From Pseudomonas panipatensis (GTDB taxonomy: Bacteria; Pseudomonadota; Gammaproteobacteria; Pseudomonadales; Pseudomonadaceae), in the NCBI RefSeq assembly GCF_900099785.1, contig NZ_FNDS01000002.1, forward strand, positions 1 to 64,000: a stretch of 64,000 nucleotides of DNA, given 5' to 3'. Below the pieces are notes generated by a model, which was not told the DNA's origin, ran no database searches, and saw only the letters and a list, made by a program, of their open reading frames with translations. This document shows positions 36,547-44,423 of the stretch, one piece after another (the first letter of the stretch is position 1; every line of letters starts with the position of its first letter). The position numbers and the translations under genes are program-made.

Positions 36547-36934
36547 AATAAACCCCGGTGCCTCGGAAATAGTAAGCACCTCAGGTACGACAAACTTCCG
36601 CGCCCGGCGATTTATCTGACAACGCAAGTCACCCACGACCTACGAAGCCACCACCTAGAATCACTGCACGTCCTTTCAAGCGTATAAAAAATGCGCAGAA
36701 ATAAGTTTCACCCGTCCAACTCCTAAATATTAATAAGGCCATCACCTTGACATGTCATGGCCAATTAACCTTCAGCCACTCATCCACGTCTTGAGGAATC
36801 CGACGATAAATCCTGGGGCGGTAGCGTGTCCGCTTGGACGGCCGAGTCAGGCGGTCGATCGAATCAAGAAAATTCCGCTTCAAATAAGCAAAAAACCAAA
36901 TTCCCGCCCTGATACCTGAAACACGCCATCAACG
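36547..36934 (+). promoter_or_regulatory. JUMPstart-like leader of the wzx-to-gfc operon (388 bases)
   Basis: This gap separates rfaH from wzx. It is less GC-rich than the flanks and holds no ORF. A perfect TTGACA hexamer lies at 36747-36752, but no good -10 follows at 16-18 bases. The ops element at 36817-36828 is preceded by a TAAATCCTG stretch resembling the JUMPstart sequence. It is followed at once by an inverted repeat GTCC-GCTT-GGAC (36828-36839). Confidence 0.7.
36817..36828 (+). promoter_or_regulatory. ops element (RfaH recruitment site)
   Basis: GGCGGTAGCGTG, an exact match to the operon-polarity-suppressor core of E. coli surface-polysaccharide operons, on the coding strand 106 bases before wzx. 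The encoded antiterminator is immediately upstream (36043-36546). Confidence 0.92.
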
Positions 36935-38206
36935 ATGAACAACACAAAGCTGATCAGAATTTTCAGCCTCTCCTTGAGAATTCTTACCATGGCCAGCAAG
37001 TTCCTTTTGGTCTTTCTGCTGGCCAGGTTTCTCGCACCGGCCGAACTGGGTGTATTCGGCCTGCTCAGTGCAACCATCGGTTATGCCTTATATCTGCTCG
37101 GCTTCGACTTCTACACCTTCACCACCCGGGAAATCGCAAAACATGACATGAGCCAGTGGGGCGGATTATTGAAGTGCCAGGCGGCCATCTCGCTGTTGCT
37201 TTATCTGATCGTATTGCCACTGCTCACACTGATTTTCATTGAAGGACTGTTGCCCTGGCGATTCGCCGGCTGGTTCTTTCTGTTGATCGTTATCGAGCAT
37301 CTGACGCAGGAGCTTGGCCGGCTGTTGATCGCCATCTCCGAGCCGCTCATCGCCAGCGTCATCCTGTTCCTCCGCCAGGGCATCTGGGCTATCGCCATCG
37401 TCGCGCTCATGCTCCTGGCGCCCGAGACCCGCAGCCTCGACTACGTGCTGGGCGGCTGGAGCCTCGGCGGCCTCTGCGGCCTCGCCCTGGGCCTCCACCG
37501 GCTGTGGCGGCTGAAGCTGGGCGGCTGGCACAGGCGCATCGACTGGGCCTGGATCGGTCGCGGGTTGAAAGTTGCCGCGTCCTTGCTGATCGCGACCCTG
37601 GCGATTCGTGGCGTTCTGACCCTCGACCGTTACTGGCTACAGATACTTTCCGGCGCGGAAGTTCTAGCGGCCTATGTGCTTTATATGAATATCGGCAATG
37701 CCTTGATGTCATTCCTCGATGCCGGCGTCTTTTCTTTTACTTATCCCGCCATGGTCAATGCCTGGCAGAAAGGCAACATGATCGAGTTCAACAAGGCATT
37801 GGCCAACTTGACCCGGCAGACATCGATCGTCAGTGGATCATTCTTCATTGCCGCACTTCTGCTCATTTCACCGTTACTGCAATGGCTGGGCAAGGATATC
37901 TATATCACCCACCGCAATATGTTCCCGTGGATTCTCGCGGCCACCACAGTCTATGGACTGGGCATGATCCCCCACTATGCGCTTTATGCCGTGGGCCGCG
38001 ACCGCAGCATCATCACTTGCCACCTTCTGACGCTGCCACTCTTCATTCTCCTGGTGTGGATACTGTCGGCCTACGACAAGAACCTGGCCGTGGCCATATC
38101 CCTGTTCGCTTCCTTCCTGTTCATCCTGATCTGGAAGTTTACGGCATTCGCCCTCATCAAAAACAACCTGACCACTCGCTCTTATACAAATTCAGCAAAA
38201 GCCTGA
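36935..38206 (+). CDS. wzx: Wzx-type polysaccharide repeat-unit flippase
   Basis: A 423-residue polytopic protein of the MATE-like polysaccharide transporter group, with about twelve hydrophobic helices. Start MNNTKLIRIFSLSLRILTMAS, followed by the family segment LLARFLAPAELGVFGLLSATIGYA. It should move the lipid-linked repeat unit across the inner membrane for Wzy to polymerise. GC is lower than for wzb-wzc. It is the first gene after the ops leader, with pseB 16 bases downstream. Confidence 0.88.
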   Translation: MNNTKLIRIFSLSLRILTMASKFLLVFLLARFLAPAELGVFGLLSATIGYALYLLGFDFYTFTTREIAKHDMSQWGGLLKCQAAISLLLYLIVLPLLTLIFIEGLLPWRFAGWFFLLIVIEHLTQELGRLLIAISEPLIASVILFLRQGIWAIAIVALMLLAPETRSLDYVLGGWSLGGLCGLALGLHRLWRLKLGGWHRRIDWAWIGRGLKVAASLLIATLAIRGVLTLDRYWLQILSGAEVLAAYVLYMNIGNALMSFLDAGVFSFTYPAMVNAWQKGNMIEFNKALANLTRQTSIVSGSFFIAALLLISPLLQWLGKDIYITHRNMFPWILAATTVYGLGMIPHYALYAVGRDRSIITCHLLTLPLFILLVWILSAYDKNLAVAISLFASFLFILIWKFTAFALIKNNLTTRSYTNSAKA

Positions 38207-38222
38207 ATCAAGGATCTACCTC

Positions 38223-39221
38223 ATGCTCAGCAATAAAACCATCCTCGTCACCGGCGGAACCGGTTCCTTCGGCAATACATTCGTGCCCATGACACTGGCC
38301 AAATACAACCCGAAGAAAATCATTATTTTCTCCCGCGACGAAATGAAACAGTGGGACATGGCCAAGAAGTATTCGGGCGATAACCGCGTGCGCTTCTTCA
38401 TTGGCGATGTGCGCGACCGCGAACGCCTGTATCGCGCCCTGGACGGTGTCGACTATGTGGTCCACGCCGCCGCAACCAAGATCGTACCGACCGCCGAATA
38501 CAACCCCTTCGAGTGCGTGAAGACCAACGTCATGGGCGCCATGAACCTGATCGACGTCTGCATCGACAAGGGTGTCAAGCGCGTGGTCGCCCTTTCCACC
38601 GACAAGGCCAGCAGCCCGATCAACCTCTACGGCGCCACCAAGCTCGCCTCGGACAAGCTGTTCGTCGCCGGCAACTCGTACTCCGGCGGGCACGACACGC
38701 GTTTCTCCGTGGTCCGCTACGGCAATGTCATGGGCTCGCGCGGCTCGGTCATCCCCTTCTTCATGTCGATCAAGGACAGCGGGGTTCTGCCCATCACCGA
38801 CGAGCGCATGACCCGCTTCATGATCTCCCTGGAAGAAGGCGTGGAACTGGTCTGGCACGCCTTCGACGACATGGAGGGCGGCGAGATCTACGTGAAGAAG
38901 ATCCCCTCGATGAAAGTCACCGACCTGGCCCGCGTGGTCGCCCCCACGGCGCGCCAGGAAGTCATCGGCATTCGTCCCGGCGAAAAGCTGCACGAGCAGA
39001 TGATCAGCGTCGAAGACGCCTACTACACCTACGAGTACCCGGAACACTTCAAGATCCTGCCGACCATCAATAACTGGGCGACCTGCACCAAGCGCATCAA
39101 GGATGGCAAGAAGGTCGCGGAAGGTTTCGTCTACGCCAGCGACAACAACAGCGACTGGATGAGCGACGACGCGCTGCGCGCCTGGATCGACCGCAACCAC
39201 GCGAAGATCGGGAGCATCTGA
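38223..39221 (+). CDS. pseB: UDP-N-acetylglucosamine 4,6-dehydratase (inverting)
   Basis: PseB starts pseudaminic acid synthesis by converting UDP-GlcNAc to the 4-keto-6-deoxy-L-AltNAc derivative through C5 inversion. The 332-residue protein has the NAD-binding loop TGGTGSFGNTF (residues 10-20). The catalytic residues D127, K128 and Y136 (STDKASSPINLYGATK) are offset by five from the H. pylori enzyme as I recall. These distinguish it from retaining dehydratases such as LegB. The stop overlaps the pseC start by one base. High confidence. Confidence 0.95.
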   Translation: MLSNKTILVTGGTGSFGNTFVPMTLAKYNPKKIIIFSRDEMKQWDMAKKYSGDNRVRFFIGDVRDRERLYRALDGVDYVVHAAATKIVPTAEYNPFECVKTNVMGAMNLIDVCIDKGVKRVVALSTDKASSPINLYGATKLASDKLFVAGNSYSGGHDTRFSVVRYGNVMGSRGSVIPFFMSIKDSGVLPITDERMTRFMISLEEGVELVWHAFDDMEGGEIYVKKIPSMKVTDLARVVAPTARQEVIGIRPGEKLHEQMISVEDAYYTYEYPEHFKILPTINNWATCTKRIKDGKKVAEGFVYASDNNSDWMSDDALRAWIDRNHAKIGSI

Positions 39222-40381
39222 TGATTCCCTACGGTCGCCAGGACATCACCGCCGCGGATATCGCCCAGGTCATCGAGGTCCTGAAATCGGACTTCCTGAC
39301 CCAGGGCCCCATGGTGCCGCGCTTCGAACAGAGCGTGGCTGCGCACGTGGGAGCCAGGCACGCCCTGGCCGTCAACAGCGCCACCTCGGCCCTGCACATC
39401 GCCTGCCTGGCGCTGGGGCTCGGCCCCGGCGACCGGCTCTGGACCACGCCCATCACCTTCGTCGCCTCGGCCAACTGCGGCCTGTATTGCGGCGCCCAGG
39501 TCGACTTCGTCGATATCGATCCGCGCACCTACAACCTCTGCCCCAAGGCCCTCGCCGCCAAACTGCAGGAAGCCGAGGCGAATGGCGCGCTGCCCAAGAT
39601 CGTGGTCGCCGTGCACCTGTGCGGCCAGCCCTGCGACATGGCGGCGATCCACGAACTGGCGCAGCGCTATGGCTTCAAGGTCATCGAAGATGCCTCCCAC
39701 GCCATCGGCGGCAAGTACCGCGGCGAGTTCATCGGCAACGGCCGCTACAGCGACATCAGCGTGTTCAGCTTCCATCCGGTGAAGATCATCACCACCGCCG
39801 AAGGCGGCATGGCGCTGACCAACGATGCGCAGTTGGCCGAACGCATGGCGCTGCTGCGCAGTCATGGCATCACCCGCGATCCCGCGCAGATGACCCATGC
39901 CGCCGATGGCCCCTGGTACTACCAGCAGATCGACCTCGGCTTCAATTACCGCATGACCGAACTGCAGGCCGCCCTGGGCCTCAGCCAGATGCAGCGGCTG
40001 GACAGCTACGTGGCGCGGCGCCATGCCCTGGCGCGGCGCTATGACGAGCGGCTGGCCGACCTGCCGGTGGTCATCACGCCCTGGCAACACCCGGACAGCT
40101 ACTCCGGCCTGCACCTGTATGTGATCCGCGTGAAGACCGAACAATGCCGCCCCAGCCATCGGCAAATCTTCGAGCGCCTGCGCGCCCTGGGCATCGGCGT
40201 CAACCTGCACTACATCCCGGTGCATACGCAGCCCTACTACCGCGCCCTGGGCTTCCGCGACGGCGACTATCCACAGGCCGAGCGCTACTACAGCGAGGCG
40301 ATCAGCCTGCCCATGTTCCAGACCATGAGTGTGGAGCAGCAGGATGAAGTGGTTTCCGCGCTGCTGAGAGTTTTCTCTTGA
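39221..40381 (+). CDS. pseC: UDP-4-amino-4,6-dideoxy-N-acetyl-L-altrosamine transaminase
   Basis: PseC aminates C4 of the PseB product using glutamate and PLP. The 386-residue protein is of the DegT/DnrJ/EryC1 fold. It starts MIPYGRQDITAADIAQVIEVL, has NSATSALHIACLALGLGPGD, and the PLP lysine K188 in SFHPVKIITTAEGG. The C-terminal GVNLHYIPVHTQPYYRALGF is characteristic of PseC. The final codons overlap the TTG start of the next gene; GC falls sharply at that junction. Confidence 0.95.
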   Translation: MIPYGRQDITAADIAQVIEVLKSDFLTQGPMVPRFEQSVAAHVGARHALAVNSATSALHIACLALGLGPGDRLWTTPITFVASANCGLYCGAQVDFVDIDPRTYNLCPKALAAKLQEAEANGALPKIVVAVHLCGQPCDMAAIHELAQRYGFKVIEDASHAIGGKYRGEFIGNGRYSDISVFSFHPVKIITTAEGGMALTNDAQLAERMALLRSHGITRDPAQMTHAADGPWYYQQIDLGFNYRMTELQAALGLSQMQRLDSYVARRHALARRYDERLADLPVVITPWQHPDSYSGLHLYVIRVKTEQCRPSHRQIFERLRALGIGVNLHYIPVHTQPYYRALGFRDGDYPQAERYYSEAISLPMFQTMSVEQQDEVVSALLRVFS

Positions 40382-42006
40382 AAAGTGTGGCTGTCCTACA
40401 GGCTCGTACCAACTCCTCGCGCTTGCCGGGAAAAGTGCTGCTGCCCGTAAACGGTATCCCACTCGCTGTATTGGCTGCCGAGCGAGCAGCCAATACAGGT
40501 CGAAAGGTTATCGTCGCCACCTCCAGAGAGGCGACGGATGACGCTTTAGCAGAATTGCTGACACGCCATGGCCTCCACTGCTTTAGAGGCGACCTGGATA
40601 ATACGCTGGAGCGAATCGTTGGAGCCCTTGAAGGTTATGAGGATGACACTCTGGTCTTTCGACTGACTGCGGATAATGTTTTTCCAGATGGAGCATTGCT
40701 GGACGATATCGAACAGGAGTTCATCCAGAGAAAACTGAATTATCTGTGCTGCAACGGAGACAGATCCGGCTTGCCTTATGGCATGAGCGCAGAGCTGACT
40801 CGTCTATGTCATTTGCGAGAAGCAGCAGCTTCTCCTGCTCTAAGCAAGCATGACCAAGAGCATGTTACTCCCTATATAAAGCGCATATTTGGTGAAACCT
40901 ATTTCGAGAAATACAAGGAACTAGCCAAAGGCCATTTTCGCTGCACCGTTGATTGCCTTGATGATTACATCGCTATCCAGCAGGTATTTTTCGGTATTGA
41001 AGATGCCGTGAAGGTGTCTGCCTTTGACTTAATCCAACGCCTCGATAACAGCATCTTCCAACCACAGCAGTCATTACCGGCCAGTAAGTTAGTGCTGGGG
41101 GCGGCGCAACTCGGCTTTAACTATGGCATTGCCAATATGACTGGACAACCGAGTCAGGCAACAGCGGAAAAGCTGATCAAGACTGCCATAGCCAATGGCG
41201 TAACTTATATAGATACGGCACGCGCATATGGCAGTAGCGAAGAGGTCATCGGCAATGTCCTCAAGTCTGGCTGGGAAGGGCGGGCACGAGTGATTACCAA
41301 ACTGTCCCCCCTGGCAAACTGCCCAGCGAATGCTACAGCACCAATAGTCAACGCCTTTGTTGATGCCAGCATCTACAAGTCATGTTCCGCCTTGCGCATG
41401 CAAAGCCTTGATGTATTGATGTTGCACCGAGCAACTCACATGAATGCCTGGAATGGCGCAGTCTGGAACAGGCTCTTGGAGCACAAGGCAAGTGGAAACT
41501 TGAGAACATTGGGGGTCTCCGTACAGACCCCTGAAGAACTGGAACTGACACTAACCGTAGCGAATGTCGGGTTCATCCAGATCCCTCTCAACGTACTCGA
41601 CTATCGTTGGGATCATCTGGCTCCCATTATCCGCACTCAAAAGCAGCGGAGGGAACTTTTTGTTCATGTCCGCAGCACTCTTCTTCAAGGGCTTTTACCA
41701 AGCACAGATACGGAGCTTTGGCGCAAGGCTAATATCTTGCATCCAGATCCGATCATAAACTGGCTTGCAGAACAGAGTCGTAATGCAAAAAGGACTTCAG
41801 TAACTGACTTCTGCCTGAGTTTTGTCAAATCTTTGGATTGGGTGGATGGACTGGTTATCGGTATGGAGTCCATCGCTCAGCTTTATGAAAATATCAAAAT
41901 ACTCTGCAGTCCGGATCTCAGTCGGCAAGAAATTAACACCATTGTAGCTAGCCGTCCGCACCTTGAAGAAAGGTCACTGAATCCGGCTTATTGGAGCCAG
42001 GCATGA
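40378..42006 (+). CDS. Fusion: SpsF-like cytidylyltransferase + aldo/keto reductase
   Basis: A 542-residue two-domain protein standing where pseF is expected. Residues 1-235 are an SpsF/NeuA-like cytidylyltransferase (VAVLQARTNSSRLPGKVLLP with the RxxSxRLPGK loop, then FRLTADNVFPDG). Residues 240-535 are an aldo/keto reductase. It has the tetrad D279, Y284 (YIDTARAYGSS), K308 (VITKLSPL) and H350 (VLMLHRATH), all present. It should attach CMP to the nonulosonate and reduce a keto group, perhaps with the SDR that follows. The start is TTG at 40378, overlapping the pseC stop. GC is about 45-48% on sampled lines against 68% in pseG, a sign of transfer. Confidence 0.8.
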   Translation: MKSVAVLQARTNSSRLPGKVLLPVNGIPLAVLAAERAANTGRKVIVATSREATDDALAELLTRHGLHCFRGDLDNTLERIVGALEGYEDDTLVFRLTADNVFPDGALLDDIEQEFIQRKLNYLCCNGDRSGLPYGMSAELTRLCHLREAAASPALSKHDQEHVTPYIKRIFGETYFEKYKELAKGHFRCTVDCLDDYIAIQQVFFGIEDAVKVSAFDLIQRLDNSIFQPQQSLPASKLVLGAAQLGFNYGIANMTGQPSQATAEKLIKTAIANGVTYIDTARAYGSSEEVIGNVLKSGWEGRARVITKLSPLANCPANATAPIVNAFVDASIYKSCSALRMQSLDVLMLHRATHMNAWNGAVWNRLLEHKASGNLRTLGVSVQTPEELELTLTVANVGFIQIPLNVLDYRWDHLAPIIRTQKQRRELFVHVRSTLLQGLLPSTDTELWRKANILHPDPIINWLAEQSRNAKRTSVTDFCLSFVKSLDWVDGLVIGMESIAQLYENIKILCSPDLSRQEINTIVASRPHLEERSLNPAYWSQA

Positions 42007-42803
42007 ACAAGGGCGTGAATATATTTTCACTTGAAGGGAAAACGGCATTGATAACTGGTGCCACTGGGCACCTAGGTGCCTCAATGGCTTGGATACTAGC
42101 CGAGGCAGGAGCCATGGTATTAATAAATTCGCGCTCCCTCGAACGCAGCGAGAAAGTTGTAGCCAGCCTGAGGGCCGCAGGGCTCTCTGCGGAAAGCGCG
42201 CCATTCGATATCACCTCCCCCGAGGCCGTTGAGCGTTTTGTCATAAATATGCAGAGGCGCCCTCTACATATCCTGATCAATAACGCTTATGTCGGAGGAG
42301 CTGGCAACATAGAGCTGGTCGATACTAAAGCCTATACAGCCAGTTATGACGTGACCATGGTTGCGACTCACAGGCTTTTGCAGTCGTTGTTACCCAATTT
42401 GCGACAAGCAGTGAAAGATTGTGCTGGCGCCTCTGTCATCAATCTGGCTTCGATGTACGCGTTGGTCAGTCCTGATCAGCGAATTTACGAATTAGCAAGC
42501 GGTGCCAATCCACCATTTTATGGTGCAGCCAAGGCAGCGTTGCTGCACTGGACACGATATGCGGGATGCGAATTCGGAAAAGAGGGAATTCGCGTCAACG
42601 CAATTTCTCCTGGTCCGTTTCCATCTGAGACAGTCCAGCGCACTAGCCCGACTTTTATTTCTACTCTTGCTCAAAAAGTTCCAATGGGTCGAATCGGGAC
42701 TCCTGATGAGATCAAAGGGCCAACGCTGTTTCTAGCGTCTGAGGCATCCTCTTTCGTCAATGGCGCCAATATCGTCGTAGACGGTGGCTGGACCTGCTGG
42801 TGA
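42003..42803 (+). CDS. Short-chain dehydrogenase/reductase of the modified pseudaminate pathway
   Basis: A 266-residue classical SDR with the cofactor loop TGATGHLG near residue 20, the NNAYVGG segment, the catalytic Ser in VINLASMYALVS, and Y173/K177 (YGAAK). The C-terminus VNGANIVVDGGWTCW is typical. The ATG overlaps the preceding stop (ATGA) and its own stop overlaps the pseG start, so it is locked in the operon. An SDR is not part of the standard seven-enzyme route PseB-C-H-G-I-F. It may oxidise a hydroxyl that the fused aldo/keto reductase then reduces with the other stereochemistry. Low GC like its neighbour. Confidence 0.85.
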   Translation: MNKGVNIFSLEGKTALITGATGHLGASMAWILAEAGAMVLINSRSLERSEKVVASLRAAGLSAESAPFDITSPEAVERFVINMQRRPLHILINNAYVGGAGNIELVDTKAYTASYDVTMVATHRLLQSLLPNLRQAVKDCAGASVINLASMYALVSPDQRIYELASGANPPFYGAAKAALLHWTRYAGCEFGKEGIRVNAISPGPFPSETVQRTSPTFISTLAQKVPMGRIGTPDEIKGPTLFLASEASSFVNGANIVVDGGWTCW

Positions 42804-43933
42804 AATCAGTGAGTAGCACATTTGCTTTCCGCGTCGATGCGTCGTTGCGCATGGGCAGCGGCCACCTGATGCGCTGCCTGACCCTGGCCGACGCCCTGCG
42901 CGCGGCGGGCGCCGCCTGCCACTTCATCACGCGGGAGCATCCGGGCCACCTGATCGCCCACATCAGCCAGCGCGGGCATCGCCTGAGCGTACTGCCCGGC
43001 GCTGACGACAACGTCGGCGAGGCATCAGCGGGCCCCGCACATGCCGCCTGGCTGGGCGCCACCTGGGCCGAGGACGCGCGACAGACCGCCGAGGCGCTCG
43101 GCGCCGCCGGCACCGACTGGCTGGTGGTGGATCACTACGCCATCGAACGACGCTGGGAGCAGCGACTCGCCGGGCACTGTCGCCACCTGATGGTGATCGA
43201 CGACCTGGCCGACCGGGCGCATGTGTGCGACCTGTTGCTGGACCAGAATCTGGGGCGCAGGCCCGAGGACTATCAGAGCCTGGTGCCGTCGGACTGCAAG
43301 CGGCTCATCGGCCCCGGCTTCGCGCTGCTGCGTCCCGAGTTCGCCACATGGCGCCTGCGCAGCCTGGCGGATCGGGAGCAGCGCCCCTTGCGTAACCTGC
43401 TCATCTCCATGGGCGGTATGGATCGTCCCAACGCCACGGGAATGATCCTCGGCAGCCTGCATCCGCTCATGCGGCAGCACGACAGGATTCAAGTCGTCAT
43501 GGGCTCGACCGCGCCATGGCTGGAATCCGTGCAAGCACAGGCCGGGGAGATGCCATGCCCCACCGAAGTCCTGGTCGACACGCCGGCCATGGCCAAGCTG
43601 ATGGCTGGCTGCGACCTGGCAATCGGCGCCGCCGGCTCGACGTCATGGGAGCGCTGCTGCCTGGGAGTCCCCAGCGTCATGGTCATCCTCGCCGACAATC
43701 AGCGCGCCGTCGCCGAGCACCTGCGCAACGCCGGAGCCGCGCTCTTGATCGAGTCGCCGCAGCAGATTGCCTCGGCGCTGCCGGCCTGCCTCGACCAGCT
43801 CCGCGCCCCCGGCTCCCTCAAGCAAATGGCACGGGCCGCGGCCGCCATCACCGACGGGCAAGGTACCGGACGCGTTCTGCAAGCCCTCATTCGACTGACA
43901 GAGAACCCCCATGCACAGCCTGAGACCACTTGA
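42800..43933 (+). CDS. pseG: UDP-2,4-diacetamido-2,4,6-trideoxy-altropyranose hydrolase
   Basis: PseG removes UDP from the diacetylated altrose derivative, giving the free sugar for PseI. The 377-residue protein is a GT-B-like hydrolase. It has the N-terminal FRVDASLRMGSGHLMRCLTLADALR, where RxDxSxxxGxGHxMRC is the PseG signature with the catalytic His. The later LLISMGGMDRPNATGMIL and IGAAGSTSWERCCLG bind the nucleotide. The GTG start at 42800 overlaps the SDR stop. GC returns to the genome level within about 30 bases of the start. Confidence 0.93.
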   Translation: MKSVSSTFAFRVDASLRMGSGHLMRCLTLADALRAAGAACHFITREHPGHLIAHISQRGHRLSVLPGADDNVGEASAGPAHAAWLGATWAEDARQTAEALGAAGTDWLVVDHYAIERRWEQRLAGHCRHLMVIDDLADRAHVCDLLLDQNLGRRPEDYQSLVPSDCKRLIGPGFALLRPEFATWRLRSLADREQRPLRNLLISMGGMDRPNATGMILGSLHPLMRQHDRIQVVMGSTAPWLESVQAQAGEMPCPTEVLVDTPAMAKLMAGCDLAIGAAGSTSWERCCLGVPSVMVILADNQRAVAEHLRNAGAALLIESPQQIASALPACLDQLRAPGSLKQMARAAAAITDGQGTGRVLQALIRLTENPHAQPETT

Positions 43934-44423
43934 GCGGGCAGACCTGCCGCTCGTATTGAGCTGGCGAAACCACCCCGCCATCAGCCGCTACATGTGCAAC
44001 CAACATCACATCGAACTGGAAGAGCACCTGCGCTGGTTCGAGCGGGTCAGCCAGGACCCGCGCCAGGAATTGTTGATCTATGAGGTCGGCGACAGGCCTT
44101 GGGGATACCTCAACTTCACGCACAAGGCCCAAGGCGAGATCGCCGAATGGGGCTTCTACGTCGCACCCGATGCGCAACGCGGAACCGGTACCTGCATGAC
44201 CAGCAGCGCCCTGCGATTCGCCTTCGCCAACCGTGGCCTGCACAAGCTCAGTGCTCAGGTACTGGCCTACAACGAACGCTCGATCCACCTGCACCGCAAG
44301 CTCGGCTTCCAGCAGGAAGGCCTGCTCCGCGCCCAGCATTTCTGCGGTGAGAAGTACCACGACATCTACTGCTTCGGCCTGCTCGCCAGCGAGTGGAAAG
44401 CCAGTCCCGAGGAATCGAAATGA
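43911..44423 (+). CDS. pseH: UDP-4-amino-4,6-dideoxy-N-acetyl-altrosamine N-acetyltransferase
   Basis: PseH acetylates the C4 amino group in the pseudaminic acid route. The 170-residue protein is a GNAT acetyltransferase: MHSLRPLERADLPLVLSWRN, then the acetyl-CoA loop VAPDAQRGTGTCMTSSALRF and YNERSIHLHRKLGFQQEG. The reading frame overlaps the end of pseG by 23 bases, and the stop overlaps the pseI start. Family call is clear; substrate comes from context. Confidence 0.92.
   Translation: MHSLRPLERADLPLVLSWRNHPAISRYMCNQHHIELEEHLRWFERVSQDPRQELLIYEVGDRPWGYLNFTHKAQGEIAEWGFYVAPDAQRGTGTCMTSSALRFAFANRGLHKLSAQVLAYNERSIHLHRKLGFQQEGLLRAQHFCGEKYHDIYCFGLLASEWKASPEESK

Noticed and set aside
36747..36775. 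A promoter for wzx built on the perfect TTGACA at 36747
   Set aside because: No acceptable -10 hexamer at 16-18 bases; kept only as a remark in the leader entry.
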